Source: a virus. From it: DNA of 29,483 bases. The DNA is taken from positions 1-29,483 of the IMG/VR virus record IMGVR_UViG_3300025896_003791. One strand, given 5' to 3'. Positions 8,168-16,445 of the stretch are shown here, in pieces (position 1 is the stretch's first letter; each line of letters begins with the position of its first letter). A program made the position numbers and the translations under genes. Under the pieces are notes generated by a model. That model was not told where the DNA came from and did not search any database. It saw nothing but the letters and a program-made list of their open reading frames with translations.

Positions 8168-8186
8168 CATTTCTGGAGATAAACCA

Positions 8187-9503
8187 ATGAGCAAGCAATT
8201 GCGTGAGCTTCAGTCTCGCAAAGCCACCCTGGTCAAGGACGCACGTGCCCTGACCGATATCGCTGCCGCTGAGCAGCGCGACATGAACGACGAAGAAGTC
8301 GTAGCCTTCGAAGCCCTCAAGGCCAAGATCGAAGCAACTTCAGCCGCCATTGACCGTGAAGCTGCCCTGATTGCCGAAGAGGCGCAGATGAACCATCCCT
8401 CTCAACTGACCACGGCCTCCGTGATCACGGTGGTGGACAACGCCGCCGCTGATCCCAAGCACGGCTTCAAGAGCGTGGGCGACTTCCTCAAGACCGTGCG
8501 CCAGGCGCAAAACCCCGGCGCTTCCATTGATGAGCGTCTGTTGATCGGCTCGGGCCGAAACGCCGTGGCGCCTGCCACCTTCGGTAGCGAAGGCTCCGCC
8601 CAGGACGGCGGCTTTCTGGTTCCGCCTCAGTTCGCCCAGGAAATCTTCCAGTTGTCTCTGGGCGAGGACTCCCTGCTGCCCATGACCGACAACGTGGAGA
8701 TCACGGGCAACACCATGGCCTTCCCCAAGGATGAGAGCACGCCCTGGGGCACCAACGGCATCCGTGCCTACTGGCAAGGTGAGGCCGCTTCGGCCAACGG
8801 TACCAAGCCGGTGCTTGGCCTGTCGACCCTGCGCCTCAAAAAGCTCATGGCCTTGGTGCCAGTGACCGACGAGTTGCTGGACGACACCAATGCCCTGTCG
8901 ACCTACCTGCCCGACAAGATCGCCACTTCCATTCGCTGGAAGACCAACGAGTCGATCCTGTTCGGCTCGGGCACTGGCCTGCCGGTGGGTTGCATGAGCA
9001 ACGCCACCACGGTGACCGTGGCCAAGGAATCGGGTCAGGCCACGCAGACGCTGCTGGCGCAGAACCTGGCCAAGATGATCTCGCGCCTGCCACCCGGCTC
9101 GTTTGGCAAGTCGGTCTGGATCGTCAACAACGACGTGCTCCCGGCGCTCTTCACGCTAACCCTGGGCAACTACCCGATCTATCTGCCCACCGGCATGAAC
9201 CCGGGTGGCATTCAGGTCTCGCCCTACGGAACGCTGCTCGGTCGCCCGGTGATCGTCTCCCAGCACGCCAACACCTTCTCCTCTGCGGGCGATGTGCTCC
9301 TGGCGGACCTGTCGTACTACCAGACCATCACCAAGGCGGGTGGCATGCAGACGGCCACTTCCATGCACCTGTATTTCGATGCGGACCTCACGGCATTCCG
9401 CACCACGTTCCGCATGGATGGCCAATCCAAGATCGCCGCGCCGATCACCCCCGCTAAGGGCAGCACGACCATGTCGCCCTTTGTCCAACTGGGCGCTCGC
9501 TGA
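8187..9503 (+). CDS. Major capsid protein, HK97 fold
   Basis: 438 aa from the ATG at 8187, chosen for its GGAGAT ribosome-binding site; an upstream frame extension to 8076 runs through the hairpin and is rejected. Residues 1 to about 90 are charged and helical, as in the cleavable delta/scaffold domain. The mature part starts around the GSEGSAQDGGFLVPPQFAQE segment (about residues 130-150), typical of the family, and continues with LVPVTDELLDD and the P-domain helix region. The C-terminal segment FDADLTAFRTTFRMDG is the usual terminal strand. It forms the icosahedral shell after protease maturation. Confidence 0.97.
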   Translation: MSKQLRELQSRKATLVKDARALTDIAAAEQRDMNDEEVVAFEALKAKIEATSAAIDREAALIAEEAQMNHPSQLTTASVITVVDNAAADPKHGFKSVGDFLKTVRQAQNPGASIDERLLIGSGRNAVAPATFGSEGSAQDGGFLVPPQFAQEIFQLSLGEDSLLPMTDNVEITGNTMAFPKDESTPWGTNGIRAYWQGEAASANGTKPVLGLSTLRLKKLMALVPVTDELLDDTNALSTYLPDKIATSIRWKTNESILFGSGTGLPVGCMSNATTVTVAKESGQATQTLLAQNLAKMISRLPPGSFGKSVWIVNNDVLPALFTLTLGNYPIYLPTGMNPGGIQVSPYGTLLGRPVIVSQHANTFSSAGDVLLADLSYYQTITKAGGMQTATSMHLYFDADLTAFRTTFRMDGQSKIAAPITPAKGSTTMSPFVQLGAR

Positions 9504-9532
9504 TCAGGCGCCTGACCATCAAGGAGAATTAC

Positions 9533-9982
9533 ATGTTTCCCAATGCAAAAGGCAGCGAGCTGTTCTCGGTTCTGGCCACCATCGACCCGGCCAGCCAGGC
9601 CGTCGGTACCACCTCTACCGGCTGGATCTCGGCCGGTAACCACCACAACCTGCTGGCGTTCATCCAAAGCGGCGCTTTGGGTACCAACGCCACGCTGGAT
9701 GCCAAGCTCCAGCAGGCACAGGATGCCTCGGGCACCGGTGCCAAGGACCTGACGGGCAAGGCCATCACGCAGCTCACTCAGGCTGCCAGTGGCTCGGCCA
9801 AGCAGGCGCTGATCAACCTGCGTCCGGATGAGCTGGATGTGACCAACGGATATGCCTTCGTGCGTCTGTCGGTGACCGTGGGCGTGGCCGCCAGTCTGAC
9901 GGCAGCCCAGGTGCTTGGCGTCAACCCCCGGTTTGCGCCTGGCGACGCCAATAACCAGGCCGCTGTGGTCCAGGTGGTCTAA
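9533..9982 (+). CDS. Conserved capsid-adjacent phage protein, possible decoration protein
   Basis: 149 aa, ATG preceded by AAGGAG at good spacing. The sequence is rich in Ala, Thr and Gly with no charge clusters or membrane segment, suggesting a beta-rich virion protein. It sits 29 bases after the capsid gene in the slot used by head-decoration or capsid-stabilising proteins in related phages. I do not recognise a defined family, so the role is inferred from position only. Confidence 0.75.
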   Translation: MFPNAKGSELFSVLATIDPASQAVGTTSTGWISAGNHHNLLAFIQSGALGTNATLDAKLQQAQDASGTGAKDLTGKAITQLTQAASGSAKQALINLRPDELDVTNGYAFVRLSVTVGVAASLTAAQVLGVNPRFAPGDANNQAAVVQVV

Positions 9983-10002
9983 GGCATCGAGGAGAGCAAT
10001 GC

Positions 10003-10626
10003 ATGCCTATGCAGTTGATCACCCCGCCTGCAGGAGAGCCGGTTTCGCTTGCTGAAGCCAAGCTCCACCTGCGGGTGGACTTCGATGACGACGACAGCCT
10101 GATTCAGGTCCTGATCTCGGCCGCCCGACAGGCCGCTGAGACGCTGACCAATCGGCAACTCGTCACGGCGCGCTGGCGGATGGTGCTCGACAGCTTTCCC
10201 GGACCCAGCCTGATGGGTGTGCCCGCAGGGCAGACCTTCACGCTGCCCGGGCACGCTGTTTTGCTGCCCAAATCGCCCGTGCAATCGGTGGTGGAAATCC
10301 GCTATCTGGACATGGCGGGTGCCTGGCAGGTCATGCCAGCAGCGAACTACACCGTTGACAGTGCCTGCGAGCCTGCCCGCATCACCCCCGTGTTCGGGCA
10401 GATCTGGCCAATTCCCTTGCCTCAGATCGGGGCCGCGAGCGTGATCTTTGATGCCGGATATGGCGACGCTTCGGCGGTGCCTGAGGGCATCAAGACCTGG
10501 ATCAAGCTGCGCTTGGGCTCTCTGTACGTCCACCGCGAGGAGGTGGCATCGATGACGCGAGGGCGTATTGACCCCTTGCCCTTCATCGATGGCCTGCTCG
10601 ATCCCTACAAGGTACCTTTGATATGA
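10003..10626 (+). CDS. Head-tail connector, phiE125 gp8 / HK97 gp6-like
   Basis: 207 aa. Residues 1-110 read as the gp6-like connector: PVSLAEAKLHLRVDFDDDD then LIQVLISAARQAAETLTNRQ, then RWRMVLDSFPG and later VVEIRYLDMAG. The start at 10003 follows GGAGAG by 7 bases; another ATG at 9999 is out of frame. These proteins form a ring below the portal and bind the head-closure protein. Family call is confident. Confidence 0.9.
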   Translation: MPMQLITPPAGEPVSLAEAKLHLRVDFDDDDSLIQVLISAARQAAETLTNRQLVTARWRMVLDSFPGPSLMGVPAGQTFTLPGHAVLLPKSPVQSVVEIRYLDMAGAWQVMPAANYTVDSACEPARITPVFGQIWPIPLPQIGAASVIFDAGYGDASAVPEGIKTWIKLRLGSLYVHREEVASMTRGRIDPLPFIDGLLDPYKVPLI

Positions 10627-10633
10627 GGCCTCT

Positions 10634-10984
10634 ATGAACCCGATCGGAGCCGGAACGCTGGGCCGCCGTATCAAGATCCAGCGCCCCAGTACCGTCAAAG
10701 ACAGCTTAGGCGCGCCCAGCCGCACATGGATCGATGTGGCCACGGTGTGGGCAGACATCCAGCCTTTGTCTGGACGAGAAGCTGTGATCGCCAGCCGGAT
10801 CTCGGCCGAACTCACGCATCAGATCACGGTGCGTTACCAGAGCATTTTTGACAACCCGCAGTTGGTGGCCCAGTACAGGGTGCTCTACAGGGCGAGGATC
10901 TTCAACATTCATTCTGCCTTGAACGAGGACGAGAAACGTGTCCTGGTCATCCTGCTGGCCAGGGAAGGTTTGGACGATGGCTAA
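10634..10984 (+). CDS. Head closure / head-tail adaptor (SPP1 gp16-like, Phage_H_T_join)
   Basis: 116 aa. The pattern GTLGRRIKIQRPS at the start, then VWADIQPLSGRE, THQITVRY, RARIFNI and a C-terminal LLAREG matches the small beta-barrel head-tail joining family. It closes the DNA channel below the connector and provides the docking surface for the tail. The gene lies 7 bases after the connector stop and overlaps the next gene by 8 bases. Confidence 0.92.
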   Translation: MNPIGAGTLGRRIKIQRPSTVKDSLGAPSRTWIDVATVWADIQPLSGREAVIASRISAELTHQITVRYQSIFDNPQLVAQYRVLYRARIFNIHSALNEDEKRVLVILLAREGLDDG

Positions 10985-11477
10985 ACATGAACGCTTCAAG
11001 GTCGAGGGCTTGGCTGAATTGGCCAAAGCCCTGCGCGAATTGCCCGATCGAGTGGCCAAGAACGGCCTGCGCGTCTCGGTCTATGCCGGGGCCAAGGTCA
11101 TCCGCGATGAAGCCCGCATGCGTGCGCCCAAAGCGGCCGAAGTCCTGGGACCGAATCAGCCGCCACCGGGCACGCTCAAGCGCTCGGTGATCATGAAACA
11201 GATCCCTGAGCTCTCCAGCCTCACGCGCCAGACCTTCTTTGTGACGGTGCGACATGGCAAGAAGTACCGCAAGCAAGGCAAGAAGGGCAACCTCTCGCAA
11301 GATGCCTGGTACTGGCGTTTCGTGGAGTTTGGCACCCGAAAAATGCGCGCGCGGCCATTTCTGAGGCCTGCCCTGGAAGCCAAGCGGCGTGAAGCGGTGC
11401 AGGCGATGAAGGACCGATTGAGTGAGCGCATCGAGATGGAAGCCAAGAGCCTTTTCAGAGGTCAGCAGAGGAAGTAG
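10977..11477 (+). CDS. HK97 gp10-like tail completion / neck protein
   Basis: 166 aa from the ATG at 10977, preceded by GGAAGG; the longer frame start at 10938 would lie entirely over the upstream gene. The motifs are GLAELAKALRELPDRVAKNGLR at the N terminus, VIRDEARMRAPK, and WRFVEFGTRKMRARPFLRPALE toward the C terminus, which define the HK97-gp10 family. Basic residues are abundant. The protein sits at the head-tail interface, and its overlap with the head-closure gene fits coupled synthesis. Confidence 0.92.
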   Translation: MAKHERFKVEGLAELAKALRELPDRVAKNGLRVSVYAGAKVIRDEARMRAPKAAEVLGPNQPPPGTLKRSVIMKQIPELSSLTRQTFFVTVRHGKKYRKQGKKGNLSQDAWYWRFVEFGTRKMRARPFLRPALEAKRREAVQAMKDRLSERIEMEAKSLFRGQQRK

Positions 11478-11479
11478 CC

Positions 11480-11830
11480 GTGCAGGATTTCTTTGACGCA
11501 ATCAAGGATTTGGCTGGTGGTGAGGTCTACGCGCTTGTCGCTGCAGAAAACACCCAGTACCCGGCCATCGTCTACACGCCCATCGTGCAGGAGTACATCT
11601 TCGGGATCGATGGACCGCACGGCCTGCAGCGCGTGCGCGTGCAGGTCGACACCTACGCCAGAACGTACCAGGAGGTCTTGCACCTGCAAGACCAGGTCCT
11701 GGCTGCGCTGCTGGCGGACAAGAGCGCCGTCGCCGATGTGCGCATGGGGCTCAGTGAATTTGAAGATCAGGCCCGGCTGTACCGGGTGAGCGTGGACTAC
11801 ACCTACCACCGGCCGGTGGGTTCACCGTGA
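11480..11830 (+). CDS. DUF3168-type tail completion protein (SPP1 gp17-like)
   Basis: 116 aa beginning at a GTG at 11480, two bases after the gp10-like stop, with AGAGGAAG as ribosome-binding site. The sequence has the family layout: YPAIVYTPI, then LQRVRVQVDTYARTYQEV, a helix rich in Leu and Gln, and a final strand YRVSVDYTYH. DUF3168 proteins cap the tail tube end that joins the head. No anomalies. Confidence 0.88.
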   Translation: MQDFFDAIKDLAGGEVYALVAAENTQYPAIVYTPIVQEYIFGIDGPHGLQRVRVQVDTYARTYQEVLHLQDQVLAALLADKSAVADVRMGLSEFEDQARLYRVSVDYTYHRPVGSP

Positions 11831-11846
11831 AACAAGGAGCATCTGC

Positions 11847-12257
11847 ATGAGCAGCACCGCAATCACCGCGCAGGGCATTGCCATTGCCCGGTTTGGCACC
11901 ACCGCCTTTGAAACCATCCCCAACGTGGTCTCGTTTCAAGGCCCTGGTGGGCAGGCCGCCGTGATCGACGTCACCAATCTGGCGTCCACCGCCAAGGAAA
12001 AGCGCGTAGGTCTGCGCGACGAGGGGCAGTTGTCCTTGACCCTGCACTACAACCCCGACGATCTGGTGCATCAGGGCCTGAGAACCGACCGGGCCAACCG
12101 GGTGCGCCGCCAGTTCAAGATCACTTTTACCGACACCAACCCTGCCACCTGGACCTTCTACGGCTATGTCACGCACTTCAGCGTGCAAGGCGGTGTGGAT
12201 GCGGTCGTGCAGGCCTCCGTGACCATCGAAATCGATGGCGACATCACCGAAACTTAA
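11847..12257 (+). CDS. Major tail tube protein
   Basis: 136 aa with a strong AAGGAG ribosome-binding site. It lies directly before the G/GT chaperone genes, the fixed place of the tail tube gene in lambda-like phages. The sequence reads as a single beta-sandwich domain (VISFQGP-type strand near residue 30, ID(V)TNLAS, LRDEGQLSLTLHYNP, FKITFTD, and a C-terminal strand ASVTIEID). No extra Ig-like C-terminal domain of the lambda gpV type is present, so this is the short form. Confidence 0.9.
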   Translation: MSSTAITAQGIAIARFGTTAFETIPNVVSFQGPGGQAAVIDVTNLASTAKEKRVGLRDEGQLSLTLHYNPDDLVHQGLRTDRANRVRRQFKITFTDTNPATWTFYGYVTHFSVQGGVDAVVQASVTIEIDGDITET

Positions 12258-12271
12258 AGAGAGACACCCCC

Positions 12272-12610
12272 ATGTTGACCCGTGAACAAATCCTGCAGAG
12301 CGACGATCTGCCCCGTGAAACTGTCCAAGTCCCGGAGTGGGGCGGTGAGGTGCAGGTGCGCACCATGACCGGTACCGACCGTGATGCCTTTGAGGCCAGC
12401 TTGATTGGCAAGGAAGGCCGCCTTGAGAACGTCCGTGCCCGCCTGGTCTCGCTCACCTTGTGTGATGAGACAGGCAACCGTCTTTTCAGCGATGGTGACA
12501 TCACGGCGCTCGGTGGCAAGAGCGCCAAGGCACTGGACCGTGTGTTTGCCGTGTCCCAGCGTCTGAACGGCATTGGCGCTGATCAGGTGGACGCCGCAAA
12601 AAACGCCTGA
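12272..12610 (+). CDS. Tail assembly chaperone, gpG-like (unshifted product)
   Basis: 112 aa. Acidic, soluble protein starting MLTREQILQSDDLPRETV and containing VRTMTGTDRDAFEASL, a pattern common in siphophage tail chaperones. It is the gpG counterpart: placed between tail tube and tape measure, with a slippery heptamer two codons before its stop that produces the GT fusion. It coats the tape measure protein during tail assembly and is absent from the finished virion. Confidence 0.88.
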   Translation: MLTREQILQSDDLPRETVQVPEWGGEVQVRTMTGTDRDAFEASLIGKEGRLENVRARLVSLTLCDETGNRLFSDGDITALGGKSAKALDRVFAVSQRLNGIGADQVDAAKNA

Positions 12611-12951
12611 TCGCCCATCCTTCGCGGCGCTTTGTGTTTCGGCTGGCGCTGGCTTTGGGCCTGCCGGTGCGCGAGATGCTCGCATCGATGGGATCGGATG
12701 AGTTGACCGAGTGGATGGCGTACTACCAACTCGAGCCCTTTGGGGACTACCGGGCCGATTACAGATCCGGCGTGGTGGCCTCCACCTTTGCCAATGCCCA
12801 CCGGGCCAAGGATGCGGGGCCGTTTCGGCCAGAGGACTTCATGCCCTTCCTCGAAAAACCGCAACCCACCCAACCTCAAGACGAAACACAACTCAATGTG
12901 GCCCGGTTCAAGGCCATGTTCGCGCACAAGGTAGGCAAGCAACATGGCTGA
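12272..12951 (+). CDS. Tail assembly chaperone GT fusion made by -1 frameshift
   Basis: Reading 12272-12604 and then slipping one base back at A-AAA-AAC continues in the -1 frame through RLIAHPSRR and on to the stop at 12949-12951, giving about 226 aa. The T part includes REMLASMGSDELTEWMAYYQLEP, a typical T-domain signature that binds the tail tube protein. The T frame alone offers only a poor GTG at 12634 without a ribosome-binding site, so a separate T start is unlikely. The end overlaps the tape-measure start by 8 bases. Confidence 0.88.
12598..12604 (+). promoter_or_regulatory. -1 ribosomal frameshift site (A AAA AAC)
   Basis: In the G frame the codons are GCA AAA AAC GCC TGA, so AAAAAAC is in the correct X-XXY-YYZ phase. 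An AGGTGG element at 12585-12590 resembles a Shine-Dalgarno stimulator. A downstream stem is possible but I could not define a convincing one by eye. Confidence 0.9.
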
Positions 12952-15388
12952 TATCGGCTCCCTGGTGATCAAACTCGCAGCGGAAACGGCCGAGTTCCGC
13001 GAAGACCTGGGCAAGAGTGCGCTGCTGTTGGAGCGCCACGCCGAATCCATGCGTGGTTCCTTGGAGAAGGTAGCCGAGGTCGCAAAGACCACCTTTGCCA
13101 TCGCCATTGGCGTCGAATCGGTTGGTGCACTCAAGGAGTTGGTGGCCCACACACTGGAAACGGTGGCCGCACTGCAGGATCTGGCCGAGCAGACCGGGGC
13201 GAGTGCCACGGCTCTGTCTGGCTTTGCGCCGGTGGCCACCATTTCAGGTGTGGCCATGGAGCAAATCGGCGTGGGCCTGACCAAGCTCTCCAAAGGGCTG
13301 GCAGGAGTCGATGATGAAACCAAGGGGGCCTCACAGGCCCTGCAGTATTTGGGCGTGAAGGCCAAGGATGCGGGGGGCAACCTGCGTGATCCAGCTGAGG
13401 TCATGAACGACATTGCCCTCAAGCTCTCGAACTTCGAGGACGGGGCGGGCAAGACGGCCATTGCGCTTGAACTGTTCGGCAAGTCTGGAGCTGGGCTGCT
13501 GCCCTTCCTCAAGGACCTGGCTGCCAACCAGGATCTGAACATCCGGCTCACTGAAGCAGAGATCGAATCTGCTGAAAAAGCCTCGAAGGCGCTGGGCCGC
13601 ATGCGGGCCGAGCACAACTTCGTCGCCCAGACCATCGTCACGGCCGCGCTTCCTGCCCTCGAAGAGCTGGTGGGTGAGCTCAAGGCCGTGATGCTGGGCA
13701 CGCACAACACGGCTGAGGCCATGGTCAAGCTGCGAGACGACGGCACGCTCAAGACCTGGGCGCAGGACACGGCCTATGGCATTGCCATCGTGATCGATGC
13801 GCTGCGCGGTGTGATCCAGATGGCCAAGGCGGTGATGGGCAGCTTCGAGGCGGTCTGGGCCGATATTGAGTTGCTTGGCACTTTCCTCGCTGGTGGCAAG
13901 GGGCTGAACCCGTTTTCCGAGGAGAACCAGGCCACCCTCAAGACCGCACTGGAAAAACGCAACGCGATCGTCGAAAAGGCCAATCAGACCTACGTTGACC
14001 TCTGGAAAATGCCGCTTCTGGCCGATGCGGTCAAGGAGCGTTTCGATGCGATCAACAAGGGGGAAACCGAGGCTGCGTCTGAAGCCAAAAAACCCAAGCT
14101 GAACTACAACTCGGCCACTGGTGCGCTCACCGCAGCGGCCATGGCCAAGATCGAAAGCGACATCAAGCAGTTGCAGGGGTTGACCGATGTGGAAACGGGC
14201 CTTCTGAAGGACCGCCAAAAGATCATCGACCTTTACGAGGGGCAGGGGTACATCAGTTACAAGAATGCCAGTGAGGCCCGGCTGAACGCCCAGCAGGAAT
14301 TCACAGATCGCCTGGGTGCGTTGTATGCGCAGGAAGAGTCCATCTTAAAGCGTGGCCTGGCCACCGTGGCCAAGACAGCCCAGGACAAACTCAAGCTGCA
14401 AGACAAACTCTCGGAAATCACCCTGCGCCGAGAAAAGCTCGAGCGTGAAGCTCAGCAGTCCAACCTCGAGCGCGAAATCAAGCTTCCGGGTGAAACACTC
14501 AAAGACCTGCAAGAGCAGGTGGCCAGGAGCCAGGGTCAGCTGCGATCGACTGAAGAGCAAATCAAGGTCCTTCGTGAAACCGGATCGATCAGCGAGATCG
14601 ATGCGCTCAAACGTCTGTCCGCTGCCAGGCGCTCCAGCGCCGATGAGTTGGCGGATTTCGCGGCCAAGGCCAGAGAGCTGGTGGAGGCCACGCCTGGCAA
14701 CGACAAGTTGGCCGAATCGTTTCGGCGCATCGAGGAAGCGGCCCGTCAGGCAGCCGATGGAGCGACCTTGTTGGGGCAACGGGCCCTTGAGTTGTCAGAC
14801 CCCGGCGCGGGATTCTCCAAGGCGTTGCGCACCCTGGGTGAAGAAACCGAGCAGGTGGGCAAGCAGATGGAGGCGGTGACCACCAAGGCGTTCAATGGGA
14901 TGACGGATGCGCTCACCAACTTCGTGATGACGGGCAAGCTCGACTTCAAGTCGCTGGCCACCTCCATCATCTCTGACCTGATCCGCATTCAGATCCAGCG
15001 GGCCATCACGCTGCCCATGGCCAAGGCGCTGGGCAGCATGTTCGGGTTTGCCGATGGCGGAATCATGACCTCATCGGGCCCCTTGCCGCTGCGAGCGTAT
15101 GCAAGTGGCGGGGTGGCCACCACGCCTCAGTTGGCGGTCTTTGGCGAGGGTTCCATGGCCGAGGCCTATGTGCCGTTGCCTGATGGTCGCTCGATCCCCG
15201 TCACGATGAACCAGTCCTCGTCCGGGGGCGGTGATGTATTCAACATCTCGGTCAATGTGGCCGAGGGTGGGGTGACCAGCAGCGCAGGGCAGGGCAAAGA
15301 CCTGGGGCGGGCGATTTCCAGCGCGGTGCGCCAGGAGCTGCTCAACCAAAAGCGGGCCGGAGGTCTGCTGGACCTGCGTCGGCAGTGA
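12944..15388 (+). CDS. Tail tape measure protein (lambda gpH-like)
   Basis: 814 aa, by far the longest head-to-J gene. The N terminus (MADIGSLVIKLAAETAEFRE) is typical of tape measures. The middle is Ala/Leu-rich, with long charged helical and coiled-coil stretches at about residues 400-640. The C terminus has the lambda-type segment: GFADGGIMTSSGPLPLRAYA, then GGVATTPQLAVFGEGSMAEA, YVPLPDGRSIPV, and a Gly-rich tail ending QKRAGGLLDLR. At roughly 0.15 nm per residue the tail would be about 120 nm. It sets tail length and helps DNA injection. Its start overlaps the T domain end. Confidence 0.96.
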   Translation: MADIGSLVIKLAAETAEFREDLGKSALLLERHAESMRGSLEKVAEVAKTTFAIAIGVESVGALKELVAHTLETVAALQDLAEQTGASATALSGFAPVATISGVAMEQIGVGLTKLSKGLAGVDDETKGASQALQYLGVKAKDAGGNLRDPAEVMNDIALKLSNFEDGAGKTAIALELFGKSGAGLLPFLKDLAANQDLNIRLTEAEIESAEKASKALGRMRAEHNFVAQTIVTAALPALEELVGELKAVMLGTHNTAEAMVKLRDDGTLKTWAQDTAYGIAIVIDALRGVIQMAKAVMGSFEAVWADIELLGTFLAGGKGLNPFSEENQATLKTALEKRNAIVEKANQTYVDLWKMPLLADAVKERFDAINKGETEAASEAKKPKLNYNSATGALTAAAMAKIESDIKQLQGLTDVETGLLKDRQKIIDLYEGQGYISYKNASEARLNAQQEFTDRLGALYAQEESILKRGLATVAKTAQDKLKLQDKLSEITLRREKLEREAQQSNLEREIKLPGETLKDLQEQVARSQGQLRSTEEQIKVLRETGSISEIDALKRLSAARRSSADELADFAAKARELVEATPGNDKLAESFRRIEEAARQAADGATLLGQRALELSDPGAGFSKALRTLGEETEQVGKQMEAVTTKAFNGMTDALTNFVMTGKLDFKSLATSIISDLIRIQIQRAITLPMAKALGSMFGFADGGIMTSSGPLPLRAYASGGVATTPQLAVFGEGSMAEAYVPLPDGRSIPVTMNQSSSGGGDVFNISVNVAEGGVTSSAGQGKDLGRAISSAVRQELLNQKRAGGLLDLRRQ

Positions 15389-15405
15389 TGTATTGAAGGA
15401 TTTTC

Positions 15406-15744
15406 ATGGCGACATTTACATGGATCGCCTCGATTGGGGCGTCCCTCACCCTCAAACCCAATGTCCGCAAGGTCTCCTTTGGAGACGGGTATGAGCAGCG
15501 CCTTGCCTACGGCATCAACACCCAGCCCGAGGTCTGGTCGCTGGAGTTCCGGGGCAAGTCCACGGCAGACGCTGCAGCGATCGACAACTTTCTGCGCGCA
15601 CGGGGCGCGGTGCAGTCCTTTGACTGGACCACCCCGAGCGGCATTGTGGGCAAGTTCCTCTGTGAGGAATGGAGCCGCAGCATCGAAGAACCCAATTTGG
15701 AAAACATCCACGCCACCTTTCGGCAGGTGTTTGATCTGTCATGA
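15406..15744 (+). CDS. Minor tail protein, lambda gpM-like
   Basis: 112 aa with a GAAGGA ribosome-binding site. The signature KVSFGDGYEQRLAYGIN (about residues 23-39), followed by WSLEFRGKS and FDWTTPSG, identifies the phage minor tail family (PF05939). It belongs to the tail-tip assembly complex and is encoded immediately before the gpL homologue, with a stop/start overlap (ATGA). Confidence 0.94.
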   Translation: MATFTWIASIGASLTLKPNVRKVSFGDGYEQRLAYGINTQPEVWSLEFRGKSTADAAAIDNFLRARGAVQSFDWTTPSGIVGKFLCEEWSRSIEEPNLENIHATFRQVFDLS

Positions 15745-16445
15745 CCAGCCAAGCGATCACCTCAGAAATTCAGAAGCTGGCCCCGAGCGCGGTCATCGAG
15801 CTCTTTGTGCTGGACCTGTCTCTCTTCAACGAGGGGGTGGTTCGGTTTCACGCGGGTACCAATGAGCTGCGCCGTCAGGTGGTCTGGCAGGGCAACACCT
15901 ACGAGCCGTTTCCCATTCAAGCCGAAGGCTTCGAGTTCAACGGCAACGGTCAGGTGCCGCGCCCCAAGCTCAAGGTGGCCAACGTCACAGGCAGCATCAC
16001 CGCGCTCATCCTGTCCTACCAGGACCTCGTGGGGGCCAAAGTCACCAGAAAGCGCACGCTCCTGAAGTACCTGGATGCGGTGAACTTTGCCTCTGGGGCC
16101 AACCCGACAGCGGACGCCACGGCTGAATTCGCCGACGATGTGTATTTCATTGACCGCAAGTCGCGTGAAACCCGCGATGTGGTCGAGTTCGAGTTAGCCG
16201 CTGCCTTTGATTTGGAAGGGGTATCTCTGCCCCGGCGGCAGATCGTGCAAAACGTCTGTCCCTGGCAGTACCGGGGTGCTGAGTGCGGTTACACCGGCAC
16301 TGCGTACTTCAACGCCAATGACGAAACCGTGAGCTCACGAGCGCAGGATGCCTGCGGCAAACGCCTGGTGTCCTGTCAGAAGCGCTTTGGCGTGAACGCC
16401 GAGCTGCCCTTTGGCGGGTTTCCTGCAGCGGGGTTGATCCGGTAA
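15741..16445 (+). CDS. Minor tail protein, lambda gpL-like, with four Cys for a predicted Fe-S cluster
   Basis: 234 aa. The N-terminal two thirds is the beta-rich tail-hub domain (LFVLDLSLFNEGVVRFHAG, YEPFPIQAEGFEFNG). The C-terminal domain contains Cys 173, 182, 205 and 212 in the settings NVCPWQYRGAECGY and DACGKRLVSCQKRFG. Lambda gpL carries a [4Fe-4S] cluster in this domain, and all four ligand positions appear kept here. It forms part of the tail tip below the tube. The stop overlaps the next start as TAATG. Confidence 0.94.
   Translation: MTSQAITSEIQKLAPSAVIELFVLDLSLFNEGVVRFHAGTNELRRQVVWQGNTYEPFPIQAEGFEFNGNGQVPRPKLKVANVTGSITALILSYQDLVGAKVTRKRTLLKYLDAVNFASGANPTADATAEFADDVYFIDRKSRETRDVVEFELAAAFDLEGVSLPRRQIVQNVCPWQYRGAECGYTGTAYFNANDETVSSRAQDACGKRLVSCQKRFGVNAELPFGGFPAAGLIR

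Noticed and set aside
8076-8186. N-terminal extension of the capsid protein
   Set aside because: It would translate through the terminator-like hairpin and has no ribosome-binding site; the ATG at 8187 has GGAGAT at good spacing.
12634-12951. Independent gpT gene starting at GTG 12634
   Set aside because: No ribosome-binding site, and the frame is open upstream to the slippery heptamer, so production by frameshift is the better explanation.
12583-13770. 395-aa Ser/Ala-rich minus-strand frame
   Set aside because: Antisense to the T domain and tape measure; low-complexity shadow composition.
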